Shown: piece by piece, positions 55,191 to 62,702 of the stretch
Layout of the letters: every line of letters begins with the position of its first letter
How positions within the stretch are numbered: the stretch's first letter is position 1
Assembly: GCF_039545795.1 (NCBI RefSeq)
Contig: NZ_CP154260.1
Span: forward strand, 5,399,001 to 5,463,000
Direction: 5' to 3'
DNA length: 64,000 nucleotides
Origin: Chitinophaga niabensis
Lineage (GTDB): Bacteria > Bacteroidota > Bacteroidia > Chitinophagales > Chitinophagaceae
Position numbers and translations under genes: made by a program
Notes under the pieces: model-generated
The model's database searches: none
Told to the model about the DNA's origin: nothing
What the model saw: only the letters and a program-made list of their open reading frames with translations

Positions 55191-56795
55191 TTACCAGAAC
55201 CTCCAATAGATATAACACCAGGCCAGTGCATACAATGCCAGCCAGAGCTTCAGGCTTTGATACCATGGGCGTTTAATTTCTCCGTCTCCCAGGGTACGCA
55301 GCCAGTTTATATTCCAGATAAATGGTTTCACCTGTTCCGGCAGCGGGGCAGTAGTATAAACAGATACTATGGCTATCAGCGCCATAGTAAGTACCTGTGC
55401 AATAGCACCTGCATACAGCCAGTGCAGGTTGATGTTCATGGCAAATAAGAGGATGGCAAGTAAGATCTGAATGATCACACCTCCTACCAATCCGGCAACG
55501 GCGCCACCATAACTGGCCCTTTTCCAGAAGATGCCCATCAGCAATACGGCAATGAAAGGTGTAGCGATATAGGTAACGCCGGTCTGAAAATATTTGAAGA
55601 GCCCAACGGTACCTACCAATGGTGCTACCAGGCAAGAGATCAATAAAGCAGCACCTCCTGAGAGCTGACCTGTAATGATCAACTCTCTGTCTCCCGCATT
55701 TTTTCTCCAGAAACGGCGATATACATCCAATGAAAAAATAGTGGCTACGCTATTTGAAAGTGCACTGACACTGGCCATCACGGCTGCAAAAAAACCACCT
55801 AATATAATTCCTCTCAGTCCTGATGGAGCAAAGAGCTGTAATGCAACCGGGAATGCACGGTCCTGATCATCCGGCAGCAGAGAGGGCCCCTGATGCATGA
55901 TATCCAGCCAGTGGTAAACGATCAATCCCAACAAACAGGTTACCAGTGGCCGTACGATATTGATAAACCCGGAAAAAATAAGGCCCATCATTCCATCCCA
56001 TTTACTGCGGGCTGAAAGTATACGTTGGATCATTACCTGGTTGGAAGATTGATAGAACAGGAATACACCAAAAGAAGCGAGGATCAAACTTAAAAAAGGT
56101 GCCTCCGGGTCAGATGGTGGCTGATAAAGATGAAACCTGTCCGGAGCAGCTGCGACCATGGCATCCCAGCCACCGGGTATTTTATCTAATGCTACAAAAT
56201 AAAAGATCACCCCGCCGCCAATGAGCATTACACATTGAATAGCATCCGTCCACATCACAGAACTTAAACCTCCTGCCAGGGTGTAACTGGCAGTAACCAA
56301 TATAATGCCTGCCATTACATAATGCTGCGGCCAGCCGGTTAATTCACTGAGGGTGATACTGCCGCCGTAGATCACTGGTGGCAGGAAAACAAAGATATAT
56401 CCTATGAGGATCACAATGCTGTAGATCCCTCCGCAGGCCGGGCCAAATCTGCGGTTCAGTAATTCCGGCACCGTCATGATCTTATTGCGCAGATAGAGTG
56501 GGATAAAAAATATCATCATCAATAAATAAGTAGGCAGGCTCCACCATTCCCAGTTGGCAATGCCCATACCACCTTTGTAGGCAGCCCCTATTGTTCCTAC
56601 GATCTGTTCACTGGAAACACTGGTAGATACAAATGCAGCACCAATCAGGTACCAGGGCATGTTACCCGATGCAAGGAAATATCCCTGCGTGGTACGTTTT
56701 ACTTTTCTGGCAGCCAGCAAACCAATGATCACTACCAGCAATGTTTCCGCGGTGATGATCAAAATATCTATTAATGAGAGATGAAATTTTTCCAT
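55191..56795 (-). CDS. Sodium:solute symporter (SSS family)
   Basis: 534-aa inner-membrane transporter with about 13-14 helices. SSS features: KVKRTTQGYFLASGNMPWYLIGAAFVSTSVSSEQIVGTIGAAYKGG, VPELLNRRFGPACGGIYS, YTLAGGLSSVMWTDAIQCVMLIGGG, and ILGGFFAAVMASVSALSNSVATIFSLDVYRRF (Na2-site region). Resembles SGLT-like sugar carriers. Last gene of the nine-gene catabolic operon, so it presumably imports the substrate or a cleavage product. Confidence 0.93.
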   Translation of the reverse strand: MEKFHLSLIDILIITAETLLVVIIGLLAARKVKRTTQGYFLASGNMPWYLIGAAFVSTSVSSEQIVGTIGAAYKGGMGIANWEWWSLPTYLLMMIFFIPLYLRNKIMTVPELLNRRFGPACGGIYSIVILIGYIFVFLPPVIYGGSITLSELTGWPQHYVMAGIILVTASYTLAGGLSSVMWTDAIQCVMLIGGGVIFYFVALDKIPGGWDAMVAAAPDRFHLYQPPSDPEAPFLSLILASFGVFLFYQSSNQVMIQRILSARSKWDGMMGLIFSGFINIVRPLVTCLLGLIVYHWLDIMHQGPSLLPDDQDRAFPVALQLFAPSGLRGIILGGFFAAVMASVSALSNSVATIFSLDVYRRFWRKNAGDRELIITGQLSGGAALLISCLVAPLVGTVGLFKYFQTGVTYIATPFIAVLLMGIFWKRASYGGAVAGLVGGVIIQILLAILLFAMNINLHWLYAGAIAQVLTMALIAIVSVYTTAPLPEQVKPFIWNINWLRTLGDGEIKRPWYQSLKLWLALYALAWCYIYWRFW

Positions 56796-56799
56796 GCTG

Positions 56800-57537
56800 T
56801 TATATGAATATGTGCCAGTGTTGTAAATGTTCTGTACTGCTGCCTGGTGTTATTGTCTGCTGCGGGCCGAGTGTTTCCAATTCTGCGTAATCTTTGCAGA
56901 CGAATATTTCCAGGTTGTTGTTGTGCTTTTCTATGCTATGATCTTTGTTGCGGATGATCAGTTTCCCTGCAGGCTGTATCGCGGCAAGCCATCCCCTCTC
57001 TTCATACCAGCCAACTTTGCTCCTGTGATCTCCGGGCGCGGGACTTATGTGATCAGCAGTGAGCCCCCAGTTTTCAGGATCTGTACCTGGCCAGTAATTA
57101 ACTTTTGGCGTAATACAGGAAGCCAGTATATCAGCTGTGCGCGGAACACAGGTAATGCCCCATAATGCGCCATTCCAGTTTTCCGTTCCATTGTTTTCCA
57201 GGATGTGCTGTATATTAAACCCATCTGTTTCAGCTGCTGTGATCATTAAGGAAAGCCTGATCCCGTCCGGTCTTTGTGGTGCTTTTATGCATACACCTGT
57301 TGCAGTTGTCACTACTTCGCAGGGTGTATTGTCCGGATAATAACTGGCTGCTGTTTCAGGTGCAATGGTGAAACGGTGGCCTCCGTACATCTTCCATTCT
57401 CCTACTTTGAAATCCGTATGATCTATGTAGAGCAGGTTCTCTCCTCCATTGTGACGGAGTGAAAGGATGCGTGGGCCAGCGGAAATACCAATGATCATTT
57501 CGGTGTCTCCTGCATGATACTTTATGGTATCGGTCAT
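56800..57537 (-). CDS. Galactose-mutarotase-fold protein (DUF4380-like)
   Basis: About 245 aa, cytoplasmic. The beta-supersandwich pattern is seen in IIGISAGPRILSLRHNGGENLLYI, WKMYGGHRFTIAPETAASYYPDNTPCEV, and FNIQHILENNGTENWNGALWGITCV, with histidines and glutamates in aldose-epimerase-like positions. It likely binds or epimerises a sugar. The ATG at 57537 overlaps the PIG-L stop by 4 bp and is preferred over an in-frame start 69 bp upstream. Part of the catabolic operon. Confidence 0.78.
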   Translation of the reverse strand: MTDTIKYHAGDTEMIIGISAGPRILSLRHNGGENLLYIDHTDFKVGEWKMYGGHRFTIAPETAASYYPDNTPCEVVTTATGVCIKAPQRPDGIRLSLMITAAETDGFNIQHILENNGTENWNGALWGITCVPRTADILASCITPKVNYWPGTDPENWGLTADHISPAPGDHRSKVGWYEERGWLAAIQPAGKLIIRNKDHSIEKHNNNLEIFVCKDYAELETLGPQQTITPGSSTEHLQHWHIFI

Positions 57538-58244
57538 GGCAAAATCCTGCTGGTTAATCCTCTCTGGTAGGCATCCAATCTTGTGAAACCTTCTGCATAT
57601 TGGCATCCTGCAGCAAAGCCTCTAAAGCGGGCCTGTACGGATACCATGTCTGCCAGATCAGTAGCTGCGAGTGCTTTCATTGCTTCTACCTGGCTTTTAT
57701 GACAGGCGAGCATTTGCAGTTTTACATCCATTACATCGCTTATGTTCACATACTCCGATGGCAGGAATCCAATGCCGCCGAGGTTATCCATGTAATACAA
57801 TTGTGCATGGCCGAAACGGCAGGCAGGTTTTGACTGGCCGGGGATAAATGGCAGACCCTTTTGAAAATAGGCATCAAATACCAGCTGGCTTACATAGCGA
57901 TGGTCGGGATGATAGTCATTGGGAGAATGCGTAAAGATCACATCCGGATCAGTTTCTCTGAGGATGTCTATCATGAGGCGCCTTTGTTCTTCGTTGGGAA
58001 AAACATGTTCGTCCATCACGCCGCCCCATATTACGTTTGCACCAATGATAGCTGCAGCATCGCGGGCTTCTTTTTCTCTTATTCTTCCGAGTTCTTCCGG
58101 TTGTATGGAAGTATCGCCCATATTTCCACTGGTGAAAATAGCGAAGGTTACTTTATGACCTTCCCTGGCGTAACGGATCAATGTTCCGGCGCAGAGGATC
58201 TCTATATCATCAGGGTGTGCGGCTACACAGAGTATATTCATCAT
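57534..58244 (-). CDS. PIG-L family N-deacetylase
   Basis: 236-aa zinc-dependent deacetylase. Motifs: CVAAHPDDIEILCAGTL (His10, Asp12, Asp13), FTSGNMGDTSIQPEELGRIREKEARDAAAIIGA, and FTHSPNDYHPDHRYVSQLV (second metal His). The family removes acetyl groups from GlcNAc-type or related amido sugars and thiols. Overlaps the neighbours by 4 bp on both sides. Suggests that the operon substrate carries an N-acetyl or other amide group. Confidence 0.92.
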   Translation of the reverse strand: MMNILCVAAHPDDIEILCAGTLIRYAREGHKVTFAIFTSGNMGDTSIQPEELGRIREKEARDAAAIIGANVIWGGVMDEHVFPNEEQRRLMIDILRETDPDVIFTHSPNDYHPDHRYVSQLVFDAYFQKGLPFIPGQSKPACRFGHAQLYYMDNLGGIGFLPSEYVNISDVMDVKLQMLACHKSQVEAMKALAATDLADMVSVQARFRGFAAGCQYAEGFTRLDAYQRGLTSRILP

Positions 58245-58909
58245 AGTACACCGTATCTGTTATATACTGTTCTTAAGGAATCTCCGTTTAACAGGTCCCT
58301 TCTTGATTGATCTTCTTTAGAACCTTTTTCAAAAGCAAGTTCCAGTACTTTATCTTCTACTTCGCGCGGTATCACTACAATGCCATCAAAGTCTGAGAAG
58401 ATCAACTCCCCGGGATGTACTACCACATCACCACAACGTACAGGAACATCATATGCCATTACCCGTCCTCTTCCCAAACTGTCCAGCGGGCGGATGCCAC
58501 CATAGAATACAGGAAAGTGCATGTCCATGATCTTACGGCAATCCCTGATCATACTATCACAGATACAACCCACTGCGCCGTTGCGTTTAGCGATCGTGCT
58601 CATTAACTCACCCCACGGTGCATTGGTAGAACCAAAATCCGTTGAATGTACTACTACATCTCCTTTACTGAGGGAATCCACGGCTTCTATTTCCGTAGAG
58701 TAGGCATCGTCTTCCACATAATCTGTTTCCATCCAGCGCAGGGTCCTGGCCCTTCCGATGATGGTGCAGTTATTTACATCCAGGGGCCTTAAACGCTGGT
58801 GCATGGCCTGGTTCCTGTACCCAAGGCTATCCAGCACATCACATACAAGGGGAACATACAGGTGCTCTCTTATCCATGCAAATTTTTCTTCATCGTTCAG
58901 TAACTTCAT
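58241..58909 (-). CDS. RraA-family protein, probable HMG/2-keto acid aldolase
   Basis: About 222 aa. RraA/HMG aldolase fold: YVPLVCDVLDSLGYRNQAMHQRLRPL, GDVVVHSTDFGSTNAPWGELMSTIAKRNGAVGCICDSMIRDC (catalytic Arg-Asp pair in IRD), FYGGIRPLDSLGRGRVMAYDVPVRCGDVVVHPGELIFSDFDGIVVIP. The retained Asp/Arg and metal site point to aldolase or decarboxylase activity rather than the RNase E inhibitor role. In this operon it would cleave a 2-keto-3-deoxy acid. ATG 58939 is an alternative start. Confidence 0.87.
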   Translation of the reverse strand: MKLLNDEEKFAWIREHLYVPLVCDVLDSLGYRNQAMHQRLRPLDVNNCTIIGRARTLRWMETDYVEDDAYSTEIEAVDSLSKGDVVVHSTDFGSTNAPWGELMSTIAKRNGAVGCICDSMIRDCRKIMDMHFPVFYGGIRPLDSLGRGRVMAYDVPVRCGDVVVHPGELIFSDFDGIVVIPREVEDKVLELAFEKGSKEDQSRRDLLNGDSLRTVYNRYGVL

Positions 58910-58929
58910 CTTTATATTTTTTATTTGCT

Positions 58930-59688
58930 TTAACTCCATATAAAAGGCTGCATACGTTCAGGAATGATGCATTGTTCCTGCATGTTTTTCCGGGCGCAGA
59001 ACCATTTGAACACTTCCGGATTTTCTGCATTGAGTGCCATCATATCATAGTGGTTCGGCATCACAAATTTTGGCTGCAGGGCGTATGATAATTCAGCGGC
59101 CTGTTCAGGGCCGGGGTTTCCCCATTTGCCATTCACGGGTACCATCATCACTTCCGGTTTCTGAGGCGCAGCGGCCACTAAAAGCGGATGAAACTGTGTA
59201 TCGCTGGTGTGATATATATTCCGGCCGTTGGCAAACCTGATGTGATAACCGGTGGTATCCAACACATCCGGGCCGGTAGGGAGTGTAAAGATGCCGTTGA
59301 TCTCAAGACCCTCGATGGTTTTACTTTCTCCCACACTGATGATCACTATCCTGCTTTCAGGAATACCAAGGGGTATTAGTTTTTTTGCTGCCTGCGATGG
59401 CGCTACAAACCAGGTATCCTGTTTATATTGATACTCCGAAAGCGTACCGGGATCAAGATGATCGAGATGATCGTGTGTGATGATGTAAATATCGGCCATG
59501 AGATCTTCAGGTTGGATGGGAGCAGGATATAATCGCGAGAACTCCTGCGCGCCATTTGCTGCGGAGTCCGAGAGATAGGGGTCTATCACAACGGTAAGAT
59601 CCAGCGACCGGATGATATAACCTGCCTGGCCCAGCCACCATATGGCAGCTTCAGCGGGAGAGAGCGTATGTTCCAGAATTGATCTCAT
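58930..59688 (-). CDS. UlaG-like metallo-beta-lactamase-fold hydrolase
   Basis: 252 aa. Metal motif THDHLDHLD at 71-79 with WWLGQAGYIIRSLDLTVVIDPYLSD before it and later ligands in IYHTSDTQFHP and MPNHYDMMALN. This is the UlaG/L-ascorbate-6-phosphate-lactonase-like branch. A lactonase or phosphodiesterase-like step is likely; with the dehydrogenase and dehydratase of the operon, lactone opening is the natural guess. Confidence 0.88.
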   Translation of the reverse strand: MRSILEHTLSPAEAAIWWLGQAGYIIRSLDLTVVIDPYLSDSAANGAQEFSRLYPAPIQPEDLMADIYIITHDHLDHLDPGTLSEYQYKQDTWFVAPSQAAKKLIPLGIPESRIVIISVGESKTIEGLEINGIFTLPTGPDVLDTTGYHIRFANGRNIYHTSDTQFHPLLVAAAPQKPEVMMVPVNGKWGNPGPEQAAELSYALQPKFVMPNHYDMMALNAENPEVFKWFCARKNMQEQCIIPERMQPFIWS

Positions 59689-59697
59689 GTTAGCTGT

Positions 59698-60849
59698 TTA
59701 GAGGTTTACACAAAAGCGTTTAACTGCTTTCTCATCTATATCTATTCCCAAACCAGGCCCATTGGGCACTGCGATGTATCCATCCTTGTCCATTTGCACA
59801 GGGTTCCTGATGATCTCTGTGAGCATGGGATTTTCACTGACGTTGTATTCCAGGAAAAGTGATCTTGGAAGCACTGCATTTAAATGAAGACTTCCTGCAG
59901 TGAGCAGGTCTGTGAGCCATGCATGCGGGCACACATCAATGCCTGCATATTCTGCTTCCCAGATGATCTTCCTGGCCTGTGTGAAACCACCACAGCGCGT
60001 GAGGTCTGGCTGGATCACATCTATACCTCCTTTGGTAATGAGTTCCCTGAAACCCCAGGCCGTAGCTTCCTGTTCACCTGCGGCTAATCTTGTTCTTACG
60101 CCTGCCGCTTTTGTTTTTGCATATCCTTCATAACATTCCGGGTGCAGGAAATCCTCCAGCCAGAAGATATTATAGGGTTCCAATGCACGGCAAAGTTCTA
60201 TGGCATCGTATGCACTGCGGTTCACCATCCAGCCTGCATCCACCATCAGTTCCACATCGGGACCGAGGGCTTCCCTTGCTGCTGCTACCAGTTTAATGTC
60301 CTGTTTACGGTCCTGCCCAAAAACACCCCAGCCAAACTTCACGGCAGTAAAACCACGTTGCAGGTAAAATGCGCAGGCGTCTTTAATAGCTTCCACCGTT
60401 GGGCGGAAAAGCGTGGAGGCATATGCTCTCACGCGATCCCGTCTTGCCCCACCGAGTATCTTATGAATGGGCTGACCAATTGCTTTCCCGATAATATCAT
60501 GACAGGCAATATCAAAGCCGGACAATACCTGCATGGCCACTCCTCTTCTGCCAAAATAAATGGTGCCGCGATAGATCTTATCCCATAGTCTCTCTACATC
60601 GAAAGGATCTTCTCCTATCACCAGTGAGCGCAATCCTTCAAATACCCCTGCTCCGCTTTCCGGTGCATTCACAACTGCTTCTCCCACATGCGGGGATGTT
60701 TCCACATCAGACCATCCTATGATCCCTTCATCCGTACTTACTTTCAGCAGCAGGCAATGTTTTACACCTCTTGCTTCATCACTGCCTTCCGGAGAGCGGA
60801 TCTCAAATGGCGATTGCAGTATAAATGCTTCTACGTTTGTTATTTTCAT
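59698..60849 (-). CDS. Mandelate racemase/muconate lactonizing family, probable sugar-acid dehydratase
   Basis: 383-aa enolase-superfamily enzyme. Capping domain residues 1-130, then a barrel with Lys171 in VKFGWG, metal ligands Asp204 (LMVDAGW), Glu232 (WLEDF) and Glu259 (AAGEQE), Asp282 (QPDLTRCGG) and general acid/base His309 (CPHAW). The Asp282-His309 dyad and the metal site match acid-sugar dehydratases (galactonate/fuconate/gluconate-type). Predicted to convert a sugar acid to a 2-keto-3-deoxy acid. Confidence 0.92.
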   Translation of the reverse strand: MKITNVEAFILQSPFEIRSPEGSDEARGVKHCLLLKVSTDEGIIGWSDVETSPHVGEAVVNAPESGAGVFEGLRSLVIGEDPFDVERLWDKIYRGTIYFGRRGVAMQVLSGFDIACHDIIGKAIGQPIHKILGGARRDRVRAYASTLFRPTVEAIKDACAFYLQRGFTAVKFGWGVFGQDRKQDIKLVAAAREALGPDVELMVDAGWMVNRSAYDAIELCRALEPYNIFWLEDFLHPECYEGYAKTKAAGVRTRLAAGEQEATAWGFRELITKGGIDVIQPDLTRCGGFTQARKIIWEAEYAGIDVCPHAWLTDLLTAGSLHLNAVLPRSLFLEYNVSENPMLTEIIRNPVQMDKDGYIAVPNGPGLGIDIDEKAVKRFCVNL

Positions 60850-60855
60850 ATTTTA

Positions 60856-61842
60856 TCAGCTGAAAGTGATCGCTACTTTTAATGCTTTACCCTGTTGATA
60901 GCGCACCAGTGAAAATGCTTCTTCCCAATTCTCAAAGTGCACCTGGTGCGTGATGATCTCTGCTAAGTTCAATACTTTGTCTTGCAGGCATTCCAATGCT
61001 TCTTCCATCCGATCTTCATCATTACAGGCCCCTACGATCTCCAATTCAGATAAATGAAGTGCAAAGAGATCGAGTGGGGCAGGTTCTTTCAGGGCACTGA
61101 AAACAACCAGTCTGCCACGTGGGCGAAGTGCTTTTATGCAAGTGGAGAGCGCATCCTGTGAGCTAACCGCCAGTATGGCCACGTCCGCACATCTTACCGG
61201 ATCTGCATCCGGTATTTCAACATCCGGGATACTTTGCAAACGGAAGGGGATTTTGCCTGTTACGATCACACGTGCAGCTCCTGCTCTTTTTGCCAAACGG
61301 GCGATGATGTTTCCAAAAGGGCCATCTCCTGCTACCAGTACTGTACGGCCTTTCACATCACCGGCGCGGGCTACCGCCTGCAAACAAACTGCTACCGGCT
61401 CCAGTAATGCACCGGTGGCGTTTGAGATATTTTCCGGCAGTGGAATAACCCTGTCTGCCCTTTGCGTAAAGTATTCCGCAAAACTTCCATCCCTGTCGTA
61501 TCCCAGGTGCCCCATATCGGAACAGATATGTGCGAGGCCGCGTTTGCATTCTTCGCATTTACCACATGGCACAACAGGATGTACAGCCACGCGGGTGCCG
61601 AGTGCCAGCCCTCTTACTTCTCTCCCGGTGGCCACCACTATTCCGGCAGCTTCATGCCCCAGGATCCTTGGGTAAGTAATGCCAAAAGGATTGCTTTTCA
61701 GATCGTGCAGATCTGAAGTACAGATGGTTGCGGCCAGTGTTTGTATCAATACATCTCCGGCACCCGGAACCGGGATGGGCACTTCTGTTTTCACCAGAGT
61801 ATTTAGTCCTCGCATTTGCAATGCCTGCATAATCTGTTTCAT
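60856..61842 (-). CDS. Zinc-dependent medium-chain dehydrogenase
   Basis: 328-aa MDR-family alcohol/polyol dehydrogenase. Catalytic zinc site Cys41 and His62-Glu63 (GHEAAG); structural zinc Cys93, Cys96, Cys99, Cys107 in CGKCEECKRGLAHIC; cofactor loop VAGDGPFGNIIARLAKRAG (in place of GxGxxG: GDGPFG). Resembles threonine/L-iditol/galactitol dehydrogenases. Probably oxidises the sugar in the pathway. The ATG overlaps the amidohydrolase stop (4 bp). Confidence 0.92.
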   Translation of the reverse strand: MKQIMQALQMRGLNTLVKTEVPIPVPGAGDVLIQTLAATICTSDLHDLKSNPFGITYPRILGHEAAGIVVATGREVRGLALGTRVAVHPVVPCGKCEECKRGLAHICSDMGHLGYDRDGSFAEYFTQRADRVIPLPENISNATGALLEPVAVCLQAVARAGDVKGRTVLVAGDGPFGNIIARLAKRAGAARVIVTGKIPFRLQSIPDVEIPDADPVRCADVAILAVSSQDALSTCIKALRPRGRLVVFSALKEPAPLDLFALHLSELEIVGACNDEDRMEEALECLQDKVLNLAEIITHQVHFENWEEAFSLVRYQQGKALKVAITFS

Positions 61843-62693
61843 TTTCCAGGATCAGGTAAACCCAGCAACTCCAGGGTGTTCCGGTGTATGATCCCTTCGG
61901 TTACTTCTTGGGGGATGGATGGAAGGCCGCTGTTTGCCAGTATATGATTGATATTACGCACACCGGCTATTGAATCTGCGGTGGTCGTAAATGGAAAGTC
62001 AGAACCAAACAATACTTTTTCATGCGTGCGGTATTCCACCAGCAACTGCATGGAATTATAAAACTGCCAGGGCCTGTAATACAATGCAGACAGATCTGCA
62101 TATACATTTGCATGCCTGCGGATAACGGCTATTGTTTCACCTTCCCATGGATGCCCCAGATGCGCCAGTACCATTCTCAGTTCGGGAAAGTCCACCGCTA
62201 CTTTATCAAAATGCACCGGGCGGGAATAATCCAAAGGCGTACCGCTTACAAATGAAGTACCTGCGTGAAAGAGTATAGGCAAACCATGCTTTTCACAGTA
62301 CCGGTAGATCTGGTAACATCTTGGATCGCCGGGATGTACATCCTGGTATAATGGAGACATCTTTACACCTACCGCACCATCCTGCTGGTGGCACTTTTCC
62401 AGTTCCTCCATGAAATCAGGCAAAGCGGGGTCTATGGAAGCAAAGTATAACAAACGGGATGGCGCCAGGGCTACATGTGCTGCTACCATATCGTTCGGGA
62501 TGTTCCAATCTGTTGCAGATGCCTGCAGGCCAAATACAATGGCCACATCTGCAGCTTTTGTACTTTCCAGATGTTTTTCGCCGAGGTCCCGCCAGATGGT
62601 GGGGTCTATTTTACACCGTTTCATATCAGCCAGTAACTTTGGGCCGAAATCTGTATCAGGACGAAAAACATGCGTGTGAATGTCTACGATCAT
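61839..62693 (-). CDS. Amidohydrolase-family (TIM-barrel) metal-dependent hydrolase
   Basis: 284 aa, PF04909-like. Opening DIHTHVF with metal His6 and His8, LPILFHAGTSF (third His), MVLAHLGHPWEGETIAV, and FGSDFPF (catalytic Asp). Related enzymes are lactonases (fuconolactonase, 4-sulfomuconolactonase) or decarboxylases (ACMSD). In this operon a lactonase acting on the dehydrogenase product is likely; the MBL-fold protein is a competitor for the same role. Confidence 0.9.
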   Translation of the reverse strand: MIVDIHTHVFRPDTDFGPKLLADMKRCKIDPTIWRDLGEKHLESTKAADVAIVFGLQASATDWNIPNDMVAAHVALAPSRLLYFASIDPALPDFMEELEKCHQQDGAVGVKMSPLYQDVHPGDPRCYQIYRYCEKHGLPILFHAGTSFVSGTPLDYSRPVHFDKVAVDFPELRMVLAHLGHPWEGETIAVIRRHANVYADLSALYYRPWQFYNSMQLLVEYRTHEKVLFGSDFPFTTTADSIAGVRNINHILANSGLPSIPQEVTEGIIHRNTLELLGLPDPGK

Positions 62694-62702
62694 ATCTTCT
62701 AT

